Shown here in pieces: positions 14,830-28,304 of a DNA stretch of 64,000 bases; the first letter of the stretch is position 1; every line of letters begins with the position of its first letter. Origin of the DNA: Spirodela intermedia (taxonomy: Eukaryota; Streptophyta; Magnoliopsida; Alismatales; Araceae); assembly GCA_902729315.2 (NCBI GenBank), contig LR746272.1:8210827-8274826 (forward strand). The letters are read 5' to 3'. Under the pieces are notes generated by a model, which had not been told where the DNA came from, searched no databases, and worked only from the letters and a program-made list of their open reading frames with translations. Position numbers and translations under genes: made by a program.

Positions 14830-16370
14830 ACACGGATTTTTGCGTAAATCCTGACGAGAACCTTATGATTTTCATAAAAACCCTCTACCGGGGTAAACGT
14901 ACAAATTTATTGGTTTGATGGGCATATGAATAAAATGGTTCCATTAATGAAATCCATGAATTAGAGAGGGAAGTCGGCGACTAAAAAACATGTGGTGAAA
15001 ATTCCAAATTTTACGTTAAATTTTCATTTTGAAAAATAGGAGCAATGAGGCTAATTACGCAGTGCTTTTTTCCCCTCCCCCAAACCATGAGTGTAAGGAA
15101 AAAAAATAATAATAATGATGTTTAGGTTTCTAAAGTCAACGCCAATGCTAAATTTATCGAGTGTATTTAACACATTTTTAAAATTTTTTAACTATATACT
15201 TATGTGAAATATAATTTTATTAATATAGAAGTAATTCAAGTGGGAATGACTGTTATCAGTCCCTACAAATAAAATTATATATTTATCTTACTATTCTAGG
15301 GTTTAATAATATATTTATGTCTAGATATATCTCATTAATAAAAATATGACTGTGTACTCACTAATGAACCATTGCATCACTATATGCTTCAAAGTTGACA
15401 TATACAAAGTCCATGATGCTAGAGACAAAGATTTTTGACCCAAGTGGCCTAGTCAGTTGATGTTCTACAAGTTTAAAGGAGGGCTACAAGGATGAGATGG
15501 CTCAAAATCAAATCAAGTCCCTAATAGAACATGTGAGATAGAGATTAGTGTTGCTATTTTTTCATGAATTATTGAGTTTATTTTACAATGCTTTGTAATT
15601 GTAATAACCAATTTTTCATACCTTATAAAGGCAAATGATTTTTAATATACTGAAGGCCCTTATACTATAATTCTCCCTTCATTATTTGATATTATTCATT
15701 CTATCCACTTTGAAATCTCTCTTTGCATGTGAATTCAAGCACCTCCTTTGAATTCTAAGATTGTAGATTCTAGTAGATTCAAAGATTGATGATTCTCAAT
15801 TCAAGTGATATCAAAGCAACCCTTGTGTATTTGAGGACATTGTTTTAATCCCTGTGGACACAAAGGCCTCCAAAATTCCATGATTCATGAGTTCATTGCC
15901 ATGGTGACAACTTACATCGCATTCAAACACCACGATAGAAACATGTGATCCCACTAGTCAAGATTTAGTCTTCTAAGACAACGTAGAAAGTGTAGTGAAC
16001 CTCTTAGCAATGGGAGAGACCATCTTCCCATATGAGGAGAGTGAGACCAAGTAGAGAGTAACCCTGATTCATTCTAATTTAGGTAAATGCATGTTCTCTT
16101 TGGGCAAGATAGAGAGTGGTTGTGCTCCATGTCAATTGAGTGACGGTGGGAGCCATCACGAAGCGGAAAAGTTGGGGGCTTTGAGCCATCCCCATGGCAT
16201 TAGCAACGGATATAAGAAGAGAAGCAAAAATTGGCTTATTTATTTATTTATTTAATCATGGCAATATATTCCTATACTAACTTTTTTAGGTGTTTGACCA
16301 TGACCCACCTGGTCAACTACAGTTGAAAATATATACAACGAAAATGTATCATGCAGGTTTAGACCACGCA
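14830..16370. other. Gene-free AT-rich stretch with possible LTR-retroelement remnant
   Basis: About 1.5 kb with no ORF of 60 codons. At 15806-15817 the sequence tgatatcaaagc matches 10 of 12 positions of the plant initiator-tRNA-Met primer-binding site (TGGTATCAGAGC). The preceding 500 bp is AT-rich and LTR-like in texture (tata, polyA-like and pyrimidine runs). No second LTR or coding domain was found, so this is a weak call. Confidence 0.3.
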
Positions 16371-16891
16371 GGTTTAGACATCACAATGGTTTGCCTAAAA
16401 TAGCAAGATATTGGGCCAAGAGCTGCCGGAGATGAACTTGCCATGCAATGGGAACGAGGGAGTGGCCGTGTTGGTGGCAGTGGCGGCGGGCAGCAGTGGG
16501 CTGTCGATGAGGAGGCCTGCAGGGCTGTGGAGGTCGGCTGCTCATCATGGGGGGACTTAAGGCTCTGTAAACTACCAAGTTACCCATTTTATCGATGTTA
16601 CTCAAGACTCTTGATTTCTATTGACGAGAGATGGCTCTTCAAGAATATTCATATTGATGAACAATTAAACACTATAAATGGTACAGGGAGCTCACCGGAC
16701 CAACTCAAAATCGGGCTGAGGCGCCCGCATGATCGTTTTACAATAATGGACGAATCGGAGGAAATCACCCAGGAGGAAAAGGGGAAAAAACTGAATAAAG
16801 GAGCCACCATTGCATGAATTATATGGAGCATCAGATAGAACTTCTCACGCAACGGAAGCTGGTGCTACTTCTTGGAAGGATTTCTCATGGT

Positions 16892-19836
16892 TCATTTTCT
16901 CTGCCCGTCCTCTTCCCCCTCATCTTTCTTGTTTGACAGAGCACTCAATTGCCTTTCCAACTGATAACAATTAATTTAAGAAAAATAATTATGATTTCGA
17001 TAAGAATATGCACCACATAGTCTCGAAACAGGGGCGCCCCTTTCTTCGTCATCAAGCATAGAGTTGCTTATCTTTTCTAAGTATAATAAAATGCACCGTG
17101 TGTGTGTGTGTGTGTTGACTGATTCTCATGAAGGGTGGAGGATAGAACTAGGATGAATCGTACCACCGCAAGATCAGGAAGAAAGCACAGACGTATTAGG
17201 TGTTTTTATTACCTGGGCATTTTGCATTTTCAGCCTCTGAAGCTCCTCCGCAAGATCGGCATTGCTAATAGCAACAAAAGAGTCATTCTGGCATGCATAG
17301 GTAAGATGATTGGACGTGATCAAAGGGAAACAAAAGCATACCACTGCTGCAGGTGAGCTGCGTATGACTGAAGTTCTCTTCCTCGTTCTGAAGAAAAGGA
17401 AGTCTGTTTTCCAAAGTCAGGTCATATTTCGATGCTAGTACAGTAGATTTATAGAAAGTAAATGAAACTGAAAAAACACAGGTATTGGTTTTTTGTTTGC
17501 TAAAAACACTCAAAAAGTGTGGTTAATAGACTGCACATGCAGATGCGGCAGAATAGGAGTGAAACTTCAGATAAACCTTCCCTCAATGATCTTATGATTC
17601 AAGATGAGAGAAGACCTGAAATCAGTCAATTTAAGAAAAAGCCAGTTACATAGAAACTTTGTTTACGTCAATCAGTTCGTGGAACATACTTCCTATATGC
17701 ATCGCATAGAATATGATTGGGAGGGGAAAACTGCAGATAAATTATGAAAGAGGAATTGCGAAGTGGGGACAAAATTTGTACTCTTTGAACTAGCAGTAAA
17801 CAGTAAGCAATTTAACAACACTGGTACTTGTTAGCTATGCTTCTCAACAATGAATGTAAAAGAGCTATCATACCTGTGCTTGGTCACTCTTACTTCCCTC
17901 AGCAAGACGTACCTGTTGCCCTGTGTTTCATATAAAACGTTTCAGCTATGGCATCAGTTTCCGAAAATGAACTGACAAATCAGGTATTAAGTAAACCGAC
18001 ATACAAAATAGGAGTGTTAAAATGTACCAGGTGTTTGCTCTATGTTTTGGATTAACTTAGTTAGCTGTTCCTGTGAGAAAAATCAAAAAGTCACATAACA
18101 TATTTGACATAAGGTAATAAACATATATACATGTCCGTTTTATGCTGTTGTAAAGCAAACCCTTTGCATGGCATTCTGCAGAAGGATGTGCTGTAATGAT
18201 GGAAGAACAACTGCAGCATTCATAGTCGAACTTGTCGCAAATCCAGCGACCATGTTGCTTGGGGCTCTGGGCGACCGGCCACCCTGTGGCACAAAATATA
18301 AATCTTGTCAGACTCTGCACTATGGGAGCTTATGCAGTAGCTAGTAAAGTGCTCAGCGACAAACAACGCTAGAAAAGTTTGAACTCTTTCCAAGTACAAT
18401 CACAGTACCGCCCAAAGGGAATCACTAGTAGCAAATAGTTTTCAACCTAAAGAAAAACATTTGCACATCAACAAACGAGGATAAGAAACGGACAAATATT
18501 GTCTGTACTGTGTTTTTTATGCCTTTTTGAGGAAAAGTGACATGAATTTCTCCAAAATGAGATGTAGTGCATCTGGGAGCTTTGTGAAATAGACAACCAT
18601 TTACGTTTCTCTGAAAAGATTCACGTTTTAATAGACAAAGGTATCTCACAAAAGACATCCAGTCACTCACATGCCTAAAATCAATTCAATGTCAATGACC
18701 CAATGGACAAGATCCTGGGAGAATATCAATCAAGGTACCTTTGATGATCCATCTGCTGCGGTAACCTTAAATCGCCCTTTCTGTTGAACAATTCTTTCTT
18801 CCAACTTCTCCTCACGTACACTGGCTGCACCAGAAGACCATTTCACACAATTTCTTCATCAATATTCTGCTCGAGGATAAAATGAAATCCCAAAAAGATA
18901 AGAGAACCATAAAAGTAATCAAGAATATCATGTCAGGCGTACCAAGATGGTGACGACCATCCCTGCTTTGACGATATGACACTGGCATACTGAGGTTTCT
19001 CCCAGCCTGGAATCTATTTTCTCGATCATCTCTTCAGAACATCAAAATATATCCAATATCAATCTATGTGTACATATCAATATAAAATATTGTACATAAG
19101 TTCCGCAGAACACTAAAATCAGTATAATATTCAAGAGAGGACTTCCCACAATTATAAAACAGCATAAATTTCATGCTTCCTAGAGAAAAAAATAATGAAA
19201 ACTTCTTCAAAGTCAAATTTAACAACGACCAATGCTGACGTTACTTTTTTTTATTAGTCAAACATTACGTTGTATCATTATCATATAAGTACATCTGGTT
19301 TACTTTTTATCTTGGTTTTTAGGTCTAAATTGTTTACTCTTCCAAATTAAGAGTTGAACCTTACTAATAAACCATGTACTGGCTCATCAAGTATCAACTC
19401 ATATCAGCATTGTGTTGACCTCCTTTTGAAGTTTCTTATGTTCAAAAGGGTCAACACTCGTATCGACAACTAGGTGTGATAAACAAGAAGATGGCTGGTT
19501 ATACAGAGGGTTGAACCTTGTCTTAAATTATAATCATTCTATGCAGAGTTAACTTTTACCACTATGGAGGTCAACCCAACATGAAGCAAAGAAATAAGAA
19601 CACAAATGCTCGACAGCCATAAAGAAGAGACTGGGCATAAAAGTTGTTACAATTCTAAAGGGTCAACCCCACACATTTGGAGTTTGACTCTTGCAACATC
19701 GTAATGGTTACCTTATTTCCATTTTCTAGCCATAGGAGAAACACCCTTTTTTCAAAAACCTGTAGAGGCTCTCTAGTTACAAAACATGAAAAATAATGAA
19801 AGATTCCAATGATTCCACAAATCAGATATTGTATGG

Positions 19837-19894
<58 letters not shown>

Positions 19895-22800
19895 AATAAG
19901 GTTGCAATTATATTAAATAAGGCTTGTTCATGTGGAATTGACACCTTACCAAGCCATAAGCATAATTCGATAGTGGGAAATTGAGTGGACCCTCAAGAAA
20001 GGCTTGATGAAGTAGAGCGCGTCAAGGATTGACTGAATTACTATAAAGTCATTGTGTCTCGCATGTGATTAAGCTTCTCACAGACTCTATCTAGGCATCT
20101 ACTTTGAGCTGAGCAATTTTCCTCCTCTTGATACGGCCATACATTGTATAGAGCTTTGAACCTACTTAGATGATTAATTTTTTTTTTTTTAAAGCCTATT
20201 ATAATGGCAAAATGGAGTCAAAATTCATCAAGCAGCAAAAAAAAATAAAAAATAAAAAATAATGGTGAAAACCCTTTCAACAGGGCATAAAGGGGAAAAA
20301 TGTTGATCTATAATTCCCTGAATCTCTTGTAAAATCGAAATGAAGAGATTTATACTGTAGCCATACAAGGTAAATTTTGACACTTGTGTTCTCTGATATA
20401 GGAGTTTCTTTGTAAACTTAGACATTTATTCTTAACTCTTGAGAGCGTTGAAAACCATTCCGGGACGTAAGGGCTTCATTTTAGAAATTATCTGCGTATA
20501 TTCGCACAGAAGACATCCTGGTGAAATATCTTTCTACTTCCAACCTAAATTCGAAAAACGTTTTTTCCCCTTGCTTTTATGATTATTAAGGACAAAGACA
20601 ATAAAAAAAAAATGAATATCTGACTAAAGAGAGAAGAATATGAAGATCAGATGGCAAGATGACCACTTAGTGTGTTTCAAATTCCTTGTCAGAGAGACGA
20701 GTTTCTGTGATTATTACAAAACCAAGACTTATCCAGCAGGGCAAGAGATGGCTTATTATAATGTCCTCAGATGGTTCACATCCTATTACTGCACACATTG
20801 CAAAGTGTAGTTCCCCTAAATGTCTTCCAAATTCCACAAGCATGACTGGCCAATGATTACAAGGCCCTCTCCAGCACAGGGGAGACCAGCCTGTCAAAAC
20901 GCTCATGGAAAGTCGTGATATTATCATAGCCCACAATGTTTTCTAAACTCACTGAATAATGACCAAAGTTTGCGTCAATTTGGTTTCTGAATTCAACTTA
21001 CTCCTATTATCCGTGTCTATACACACTGTCTTGTGAGACACATATTCTTTATTAGTAAAGAAAATAACAGATTATGCATGTATCGTCCCTCAGGACAAGG
21101 TCAGGCACACTCGGCTATATTCTGATCCATGTTGGCTAATTCTGGAATTCTCTTTCCAGATTAGTTAATGATGCACGAAATATTGCTGTCAATCTATTAG
21201 GACCTTCCAAAGATGTAAATTACTACACGATAAGTAATGGGGCATGTGGGTCACGTGAGGTTCATGTGAGGGTTGACCGGAGGGTATTTAGGTGAATTTT
21301 AGACAGGGAAAAGGGGGTTATTAGGGCTAGGACGGGATGAGGGAAGGGGAGGATGAGTTTTAGGGCAGGCTGCAGCTTGTGGAGGAAAGCGGTGGCCTCT
21401 CTAAAGGTCACCCAATCCTTGTCTGTTCTACTTAATTTCTGTTCTTCAGATTCTATTTCCTCTCTTGGGTTCTTGGTTCCTATCACAATCCCAACCTCAT
21501 CCACTAGATGGAACTGACATCAAATGAACGAAATTCCACATTCCTAGTTGTATCATATTACGCTTAACTCCAATTATTGACAAATTGGCTGACTAATCAA
21601 GGAAAAACAGAGCACGCCGTCCAGTGAAGGAAATTGCTGCTACAATCAACAGAGGACCAGAAAAACTCATGACAACTTAATTGAACTTTGCTTATGAGAG
21701 TTCTGAAACAGGCATTCGATGAATGGAGATCAGTCCTATATAGGTCACTGGAGCGGGCAGTTGAAAAGCATTTCCGAATATTTAACCTAATATACAAGCA
21801 ATAAAGACTTGAATTTGAAAGTCTTCTGGTTATGTTTCACATAACCTAAGACAGATGGTTTCTTTTAGATATATCAGTCAAATAAACACAAAAAAAAATA
21901 AATGCAAAGAACCCAAATGATGCATCTCGTTCTTAAAGGAAGATCAGTGAGTCATTGCACATTGACTACAGTGCCAGGACCAGGAAATCTGGTTACCTGA
22001 GAACACAGGAGGCTCCTAATTGGGAGTAAGGCACGAAGCAATGAATGGCATTCAGAGAAGTGGAGGAACAAGACAAATCCAGGGCTACATACACAGATTG
22101 AATCGGAGAAAGGAAGAGTGGCGGTGTGACAAGGGAGGAGGTAGAAGTTTCAAGAGGATTTGAGTTTGTCAGTAAGCCGCTTCAGCTACTGTTCAAGACA
22201 CATTTCCTTGAAAAAGCAAAACAGAGAAGATAACTAAAATCAAGCAATGGACAGCATAGTGAATCTCTCTTGTGGATTTTATATTAGGCCATTAGTTTGT
22301 CACGCTTTCTTGCCTAATCAAAGCCTGAAGTGACTGTATCAACTAATACTGTACTGATATAACAGGAATGAAACAAGTAAGGAACCATACCAGATGGATT
22401 GTTTTATTGAATATGAGTGATTACAACCCTACCTTAGCCCTGAATGGACACTCCATTATATACCTAACTCATTTCCACATTATAATGACATCATTAATCC
22501 ATAAAACATGCACGTGAATTTATAGGCATGAAGTTTAAGATTAGAGTTCAGATACAACATTCCACTAGTCAGTAAATCACAACAACAAAAGATTCTAGTT
22601 TTTCATGCCAAAAGTTCAAGAAATTTGAAGCAAATTATTCAGAAAAAACCAACTATATAAGAACGACAGAAGAGCTTTCAACACAACTAGAAGAGTCATA
22701 GTAAGAGAAAGGTTTTAATGGCAAAAGGTAATGATGCATCTAAAAGAGTCATAGTAAGAGAAAAAACACAACTAACGACACTTTATATGCCTGAATTGTA

Positions 22801-25800
22801 CGCAGTATTACCTTTCAACATCCCCGACAACATCCCTGGAAGGGATAGCATGTGCAGGTAGAACCGAACCACTTAAATACTTCGGATGGTCAGAACTAAG
22901 AATATTTCGGTCCACAAAGGAGCTTCTCTCTGAAGTATCATCTTCATTCATTTTACTTCCTAAGCTGACTACCTGTGAAACATTTGATGGCGTTGCATCT
23001 TTCCACTCAGGGGCGCCTGGACTAATTGCATCCTCACAAACATCAAAACATCCTCTGTATAGAAAGTTATTTAGAGGATTTGCATCAAGAAATACTATGC
23101 TGTGCATTGTCACACAATTACAGAAAATATAACACTACGAAACACCAATGCCAACACCATATTGAGGTCTCACATCAGACTGCACATATGGCTGTGTAAC
23201 ATGAACATAACACCACTTGGTGACAGTTAATGGACCGCATAAATGTATCGAAGTGGCCTTTTTGCAGAGATTCTGATATCTAGGGATTTACACTAAAATG
23301 TAATTCACAAGTATAGAAAACCACAATCCATATTGGTTGCCATGGGAAAATAAACAGAGCAACAACATATCATCTGCATATATGTGCATACAAACAGAAA
23401 CACCTATATCTTTCAAATGCAATAACCAACTTTCAGTCTCCTTAATATGCAGTTCCATCAAATGCAGTGAATTTAGGACCCCGTAAATGGTCCAGAATAA
23501 AATTAGGGTAGTCCGGTCCAAATAATGTTCTCAAAAGATCAAAACAGGACTAAAATCGGGTCACAATCCTGATTCACAATCCTGATTCACATCTAATATT
23601 TAAAATCTGCTATTGTGAACTATCTATTTTCAGTTGAATTCATAGACGATAAGAAAACCTTCACTCACTTCAGTGCCTGAAGAGGGAGCATTGGAAATGA
23701 AGAAGCAAGTGAATCCTCCAAATCCTGGCCATCACATCTCTCATCCTAAGAGAAAAATAATAATGTTAGGATACCTTTCAAAATAAACAACAAAAACCAA
23801 ACACAGAAGAAGCCACTACTGTGAGACATTTTAGGATGGTTCAATTTCAAAGCTTCACACCAACCAGTGTACCTCTCTCACGTTTGCTGCTTCTGAACTA
23901 TTAACATTTTCAGAGCTCACAATATCTGTCACTTCAAAGTTGGCACTTTCACATCGATCTTTATCGAAATCTTCAATCATGGAGAAGGTATCAGATGATT
24001 GAATCTGCAAAAGAAACGATGGAAAATATCAAATTTTGTTATCAAAAACCGGAACAATACTCAGAGAAAGCTACTTATGGGATTACGAGAGCAGCTTGAG
24101 CCTTCAAGTCCTCAAGATTAAAATTCCAGCCACTTATCCCCCGCATGTACTCTTTCTACACCACATACAACCGTTTAGGAAAGAAACCATTTTCTGTTGA
24201 ATGCAAAATGACGATCGACTAAGATAATCTTAAGGAAAGGAGCATCACATGGCACATGCTTTAACATTTTTACATTAGGAACCTTAGTTCCATAAGGACA
24301 GAGCCATTTACTTATGATGCACTTTGGATATGAATGACTGAAGGTTATCAAAACCCTACTCATAAAGTAGACCATCCATGGAGCGTCTATGGGATGACAA
24401 TATTTTCCTCTTACGAACCCTTTGAAAGACTAATAAAATGTTTCACCAACTCAGACCACTGTATAGTCAAATGGAAACAGCTAAAGATAAAGACTTTCCA
24501 GGAAATTTTTCGGAGGCTATTTGCTCAAAATATGTTAACAGCTGTGTGGCACCAAAAATAGAGGAGAGAGGTCGATTTCATTTTTCTTCATTGTTGTTTT
24601 CGTACTGGACCTCATTACCCCTGAAAAATATAATATATGAGAGTAGTTTGGTAATTCGATTGGGGTTTCCGAGGTCTGCATGAATCCGTGTCAGGCTATG
24701 TTTTCTTTTCGATCGGTCCAACTCTTACTCTATTCTCAAGTGTTCTATGTTTTTAGAGATTCTTTCCGAGGTTTCCTATTCACTGATTTCATTAGTAACT
24801 CACTTACCAACAACATGAAAATTATATTTTGAAAGAAAGAAGCGTTGATAAGTCCAAATATGTAACAACAATTACCTGTGATAGGTCGTTCTTATCCTCA
24901 TAAACCACCTTATTTTGAAGTAAATAAGCATCTTTGGCCTAAAAAAAAAAATGGATCACTGCAGTGTAGAAGGAAAGTTTCCTTTTAAAGAAGAATCTTT
25001 TAGACTATTACTTTTAGTTCCCTAAACCGTTCACCGAGTGGAGCAAGGCCATCAAGGATCATCCGTGCCAAGTATTCATTTGTGCGACCATTTTTGAAAA
25101 AGTTATGCTTCAAAAGCTTTTCTGAGGATGGACGCTTCTTCGGATCTTTCACCAAGCATGCAGCTACCATCTCTTTAAAAGACTGTAAAGAGATTTTTCA
25201 ATTTCACAACATCACTCAAGAAGTAACACCTAGCATCAATTTCAAAAACAAGAATGAACCTTGGAGAATCTTTTGTCTCTTTCATAGTCAAGGCCTGGTG
25301 GTGCATTTTGTAAGGTCAAAAGCAACACCTATGAAAAGAAGAAATGAGATCACTCAAATTGTTGAATTCAAGAAATATTCATAACACCACTTTCATGAAG
25401 CTAGTATACGCAAAAAAAAAAAAACACATTTAACAAAACTCGACCTTCATTGGTGGGTGCTTCGAAAATGGAGCATGGCCATGTGCAAGCTCAAGAGCCG
25501 TTATCCCAAAGGACCATATATCTGCTCTGCTCGGAGGAAATAAGTCCCAAAATGAGCCCAGTATATCCTCAACGTACCAATACTACAAAAATCAATACTA
25601 TAAAAACTTCTGAAAATCATTAAGTGGTCACACTCACTTGAAATCATATCCATGCATCTGTTGCATAACTTCCGGAGCCATCCTGTAAATGTAAAATGAC
25701 ATGGGAAGCAATCAGTCAACACATTATGAAACCAATGGTTCACCATATATTTCTGAAATCAACTACGTCAACACATTAGTGACCAGCACCCAATTCCAAG

Positions 25801-28304
25801 GTGTTAGCATTTTTTTTTTCGGGTTATGAATAAAATGTGCATGTTTTGGAACCCAAAAATTGTTAACTTGCAGAAATATTAGAGACCTGTAAGTGCACTG
25901 TCTAGATTATATTCTAGATTTCAATAACCACTTTATTCTACTAGATCACACAGTTTTGTTCCGCCACATGCATGTATGCTAGAATGACTATAATCCCCCT
26001 TCCTGTTTTCATATATTTTAGGGTCTGAAATGAGTCTTCTAGAGACATGACAGAATAAATGTGTTCAGACTAATGACCAGGGACCAAATCACATCATTCA
26101 AATAGAAATATGAAATTTGTAAGAAAAACAGAAAAGGATAAGTAATGGACCAGCATGGAGTTCCCACAAAGGTGTTTCTTGATCGTTGTCTATCTCCAGA
26201 GTCAAACATGCAAGCAGAGACTCCGAAGTCAGCTAACTTCACATCACCATTTGCATCGATTAAAATATTACCCGCCTGAAAACGTGTCGATAGATAATAT
26301 TAGAAGGAAACAGCAGCATGCGACCACAAAAAAAATTGACATTTCACGAAGGTACAATGCTCAACATCTGATAAGAATGAATTCAACAAAGAAAATCCAA
26401 ATAGCTACTAAACCGGTCATTAGTTCCGGGGGGAAAAAGGAACTTATAAGCAACTCTACCATTTATTTTGAAAGAATATACCAAGAACACCAGAGGCTCT
26501 ATTATCATTCATGGCACCAAACAGTTAAACATTTGATATGGATCCGCCAACCTACTAAATTCTGATACAAATACACTAAACTATGGTTAATTTGCCACAT
26601 GAGTGCACCCTAACTGCCTTATTCTTTTACATTTCCATTGTCTACCAAAACAAAAAACTATTACATATTGATACATTTCTATGATACCCAAAGCAGTGGA
26701 GTTCAGACCACCAGTGCATGACCAGAATGCTGGATGAATCCTAATCAAACCAAAAGGGTATCAATATATATTCTTTAAAAGTTGCCTCCTCCCTTCCATC
26801 AGAAGCACCAACTCCAATCAACCATCTTTTATCCAAGTTTTTGATTCCAGAAAAAAAGAAAAACATATGCCACATAGAACGACATAACATACACCAGAGA
26901 AAAATTAATTTCTAAACTTGTTCACAGAAACAACTATAGCTGACCCATGAGATTTTCACCAGAAAAAGATATGCCACACAGATCGACATAGATTAAGGCT
27001 GTTACCGAAAAATGCTAATAATGGTGCCTTCTATCAGCACTGCCAGTATTGATAAATAATCGAATCAATTATATAATACCTTGACATCTCTATGGATGTG
27101 ACCCTGGCCATGGAGATAAACGAGGGCTTTAAGAACCTCACGTAATAGCGTTGCAATAACTGGCTCTTCAAATCCTTCAGGATGAGCATATTTCATAATA
27201 TGAAGGCAAGATCCTCCAGAAAAGTAAGGCATCACGACCCAAAGACTCGTATCCGAAGTGAAAGAGCAATGGGCATGTAGTAAATTAGGATGATTGATTA
27301 AACTCATTGTCTTCACTTCACGTCGAATTCCATCCTGAAAACAGAAAGTAAATTTCTTTGCATAAATATATACATATATATCATTCAGTAATGCATGGAC
27401 AATGACTAAGCCGAACATAAGTAATTCTACGAAGCCTGTGGAACAATTAGTCCAAGACACGAGACTATGGATCTTAAAAGGATTATTTGTAACAACATCA
27501 AGGGAATCATTTATGTAATCAATAATATAATATTTGTTAAGAAATCAGAAGTTCACCGGATAGTACACACAGAATGAAGTGGTGTTGTCGCAAGAATAAA
27601 AGTCTATATTGTTGCTGTGTTGCCAACTCTAACTATCACATGTCAAATGAACGTATAAATTCTCTCAGCACGGACGACTACATTGGATCACACTGCCAGA
27701 CTTTCCAGTATTCATTCGTTTGATTTGTGTCAAAGGTTATCTACAAAAGAAAATGTAACAAAACTATGTTTTTCTTCGAAAGCACCAAAAATTGCCCATG
27801 ATTAAGTTGATCAGAATTTTTGGAATCTTAGATTGAGCGTACTTGTTGCCTTCACTCTCCTTATTCTATGTTATTTGGTTTTAGTTACCATAGCTGAAAC
27901 AACTTTTCCATTATACATTTTAATTATTTTTTATCTTGATCTTATGGTCGATACACAGAAAGCAAACGATGAAATAAATAAACATTAAATAATGCAAAAA
28001 AAAAACTCGTAACCTAGCAAAAACCAAACTCTTCTTGGAAAAGTAAAAGAAATAACCAAGAGAATAATCATGATGTCTTGGAACTCTAAAGGATATAAAT
28101 ATTTGTCTCTAAGTACTTGAATACAAACCATCTTACCAGGTCGTTATTGCATTTTTCAAGGTCTAATACCTTGATGGCAACAACTTCGTTGTATGGAATA
28201 CAGAGTGCCCTGTAGACGGTGGCACTGACACCATCCCCAATTTCTTCATACAACTTGTAATCCTTGGGATCAACTGGAAATTTCTTCTCTGATACATGTT
28301 CCAT
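16892..28304 (-). CDS. STE20-type serine/threonine protein kinase, copy A (about 20 exons)
   Basis: Kinase of the STE20/germinal-centre class, close to the plant FRAY/OSR1-like group. Exons in transcript order: 28304-28137, 27334-27080, 26275-26151, 25682-25638, 25526-25445, 25328-25260, 25182-25012, 24938-24876, 24155-24087, 24004-23873, 23745-23669, 23054-22812, 19031-18943, 18824-18739, 18283-18161, 18070-18028, 17920-17874, an unresolved segment near 17340-17395, 17287-17213 and 16960-16892. Motifs: glycine loop [12 protein letters not shown], catalytic lysine [26 protein letters not shown] in [15 protein letters not shown]20 signature [28 protein letters not shown]. The long tail is Ser/Asp/Glu-rich and ends in a predicted coiled coil ([24 protein letters not shown]). 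All kinase residues are intact, so copy A is probably functional. The exon reading [11 protein letters not shown] near 17350 lacks a clear GT donor, so the C-terminal joins there are uncertain. Confidence 0.85.
19839..19891. repeat. (CT)26 microsatellite in kinase copy A intron
   Basis: Pure ct run in the 3.8-kb intron between exons 22812 and 19031. It lies inside the roughly 2.1-kb piece that copy B lacks. Confidence 0.95.

Noticed and set aside
16443-16817. 124-codon plus-strand ORF with Gly-rich start
   Set aside because: Low-complexity start, no family resemblance, and located in the 3' flank of the minus-strand kinase gene.
24334-25384. Plus-strand ORFs of 75-100 codons (also at 37,989-38,931)
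   Set aside because: They overlap minus-strand kinase exons and introns and are identical in the two copies only because the DNA is; they are antisense shadows.
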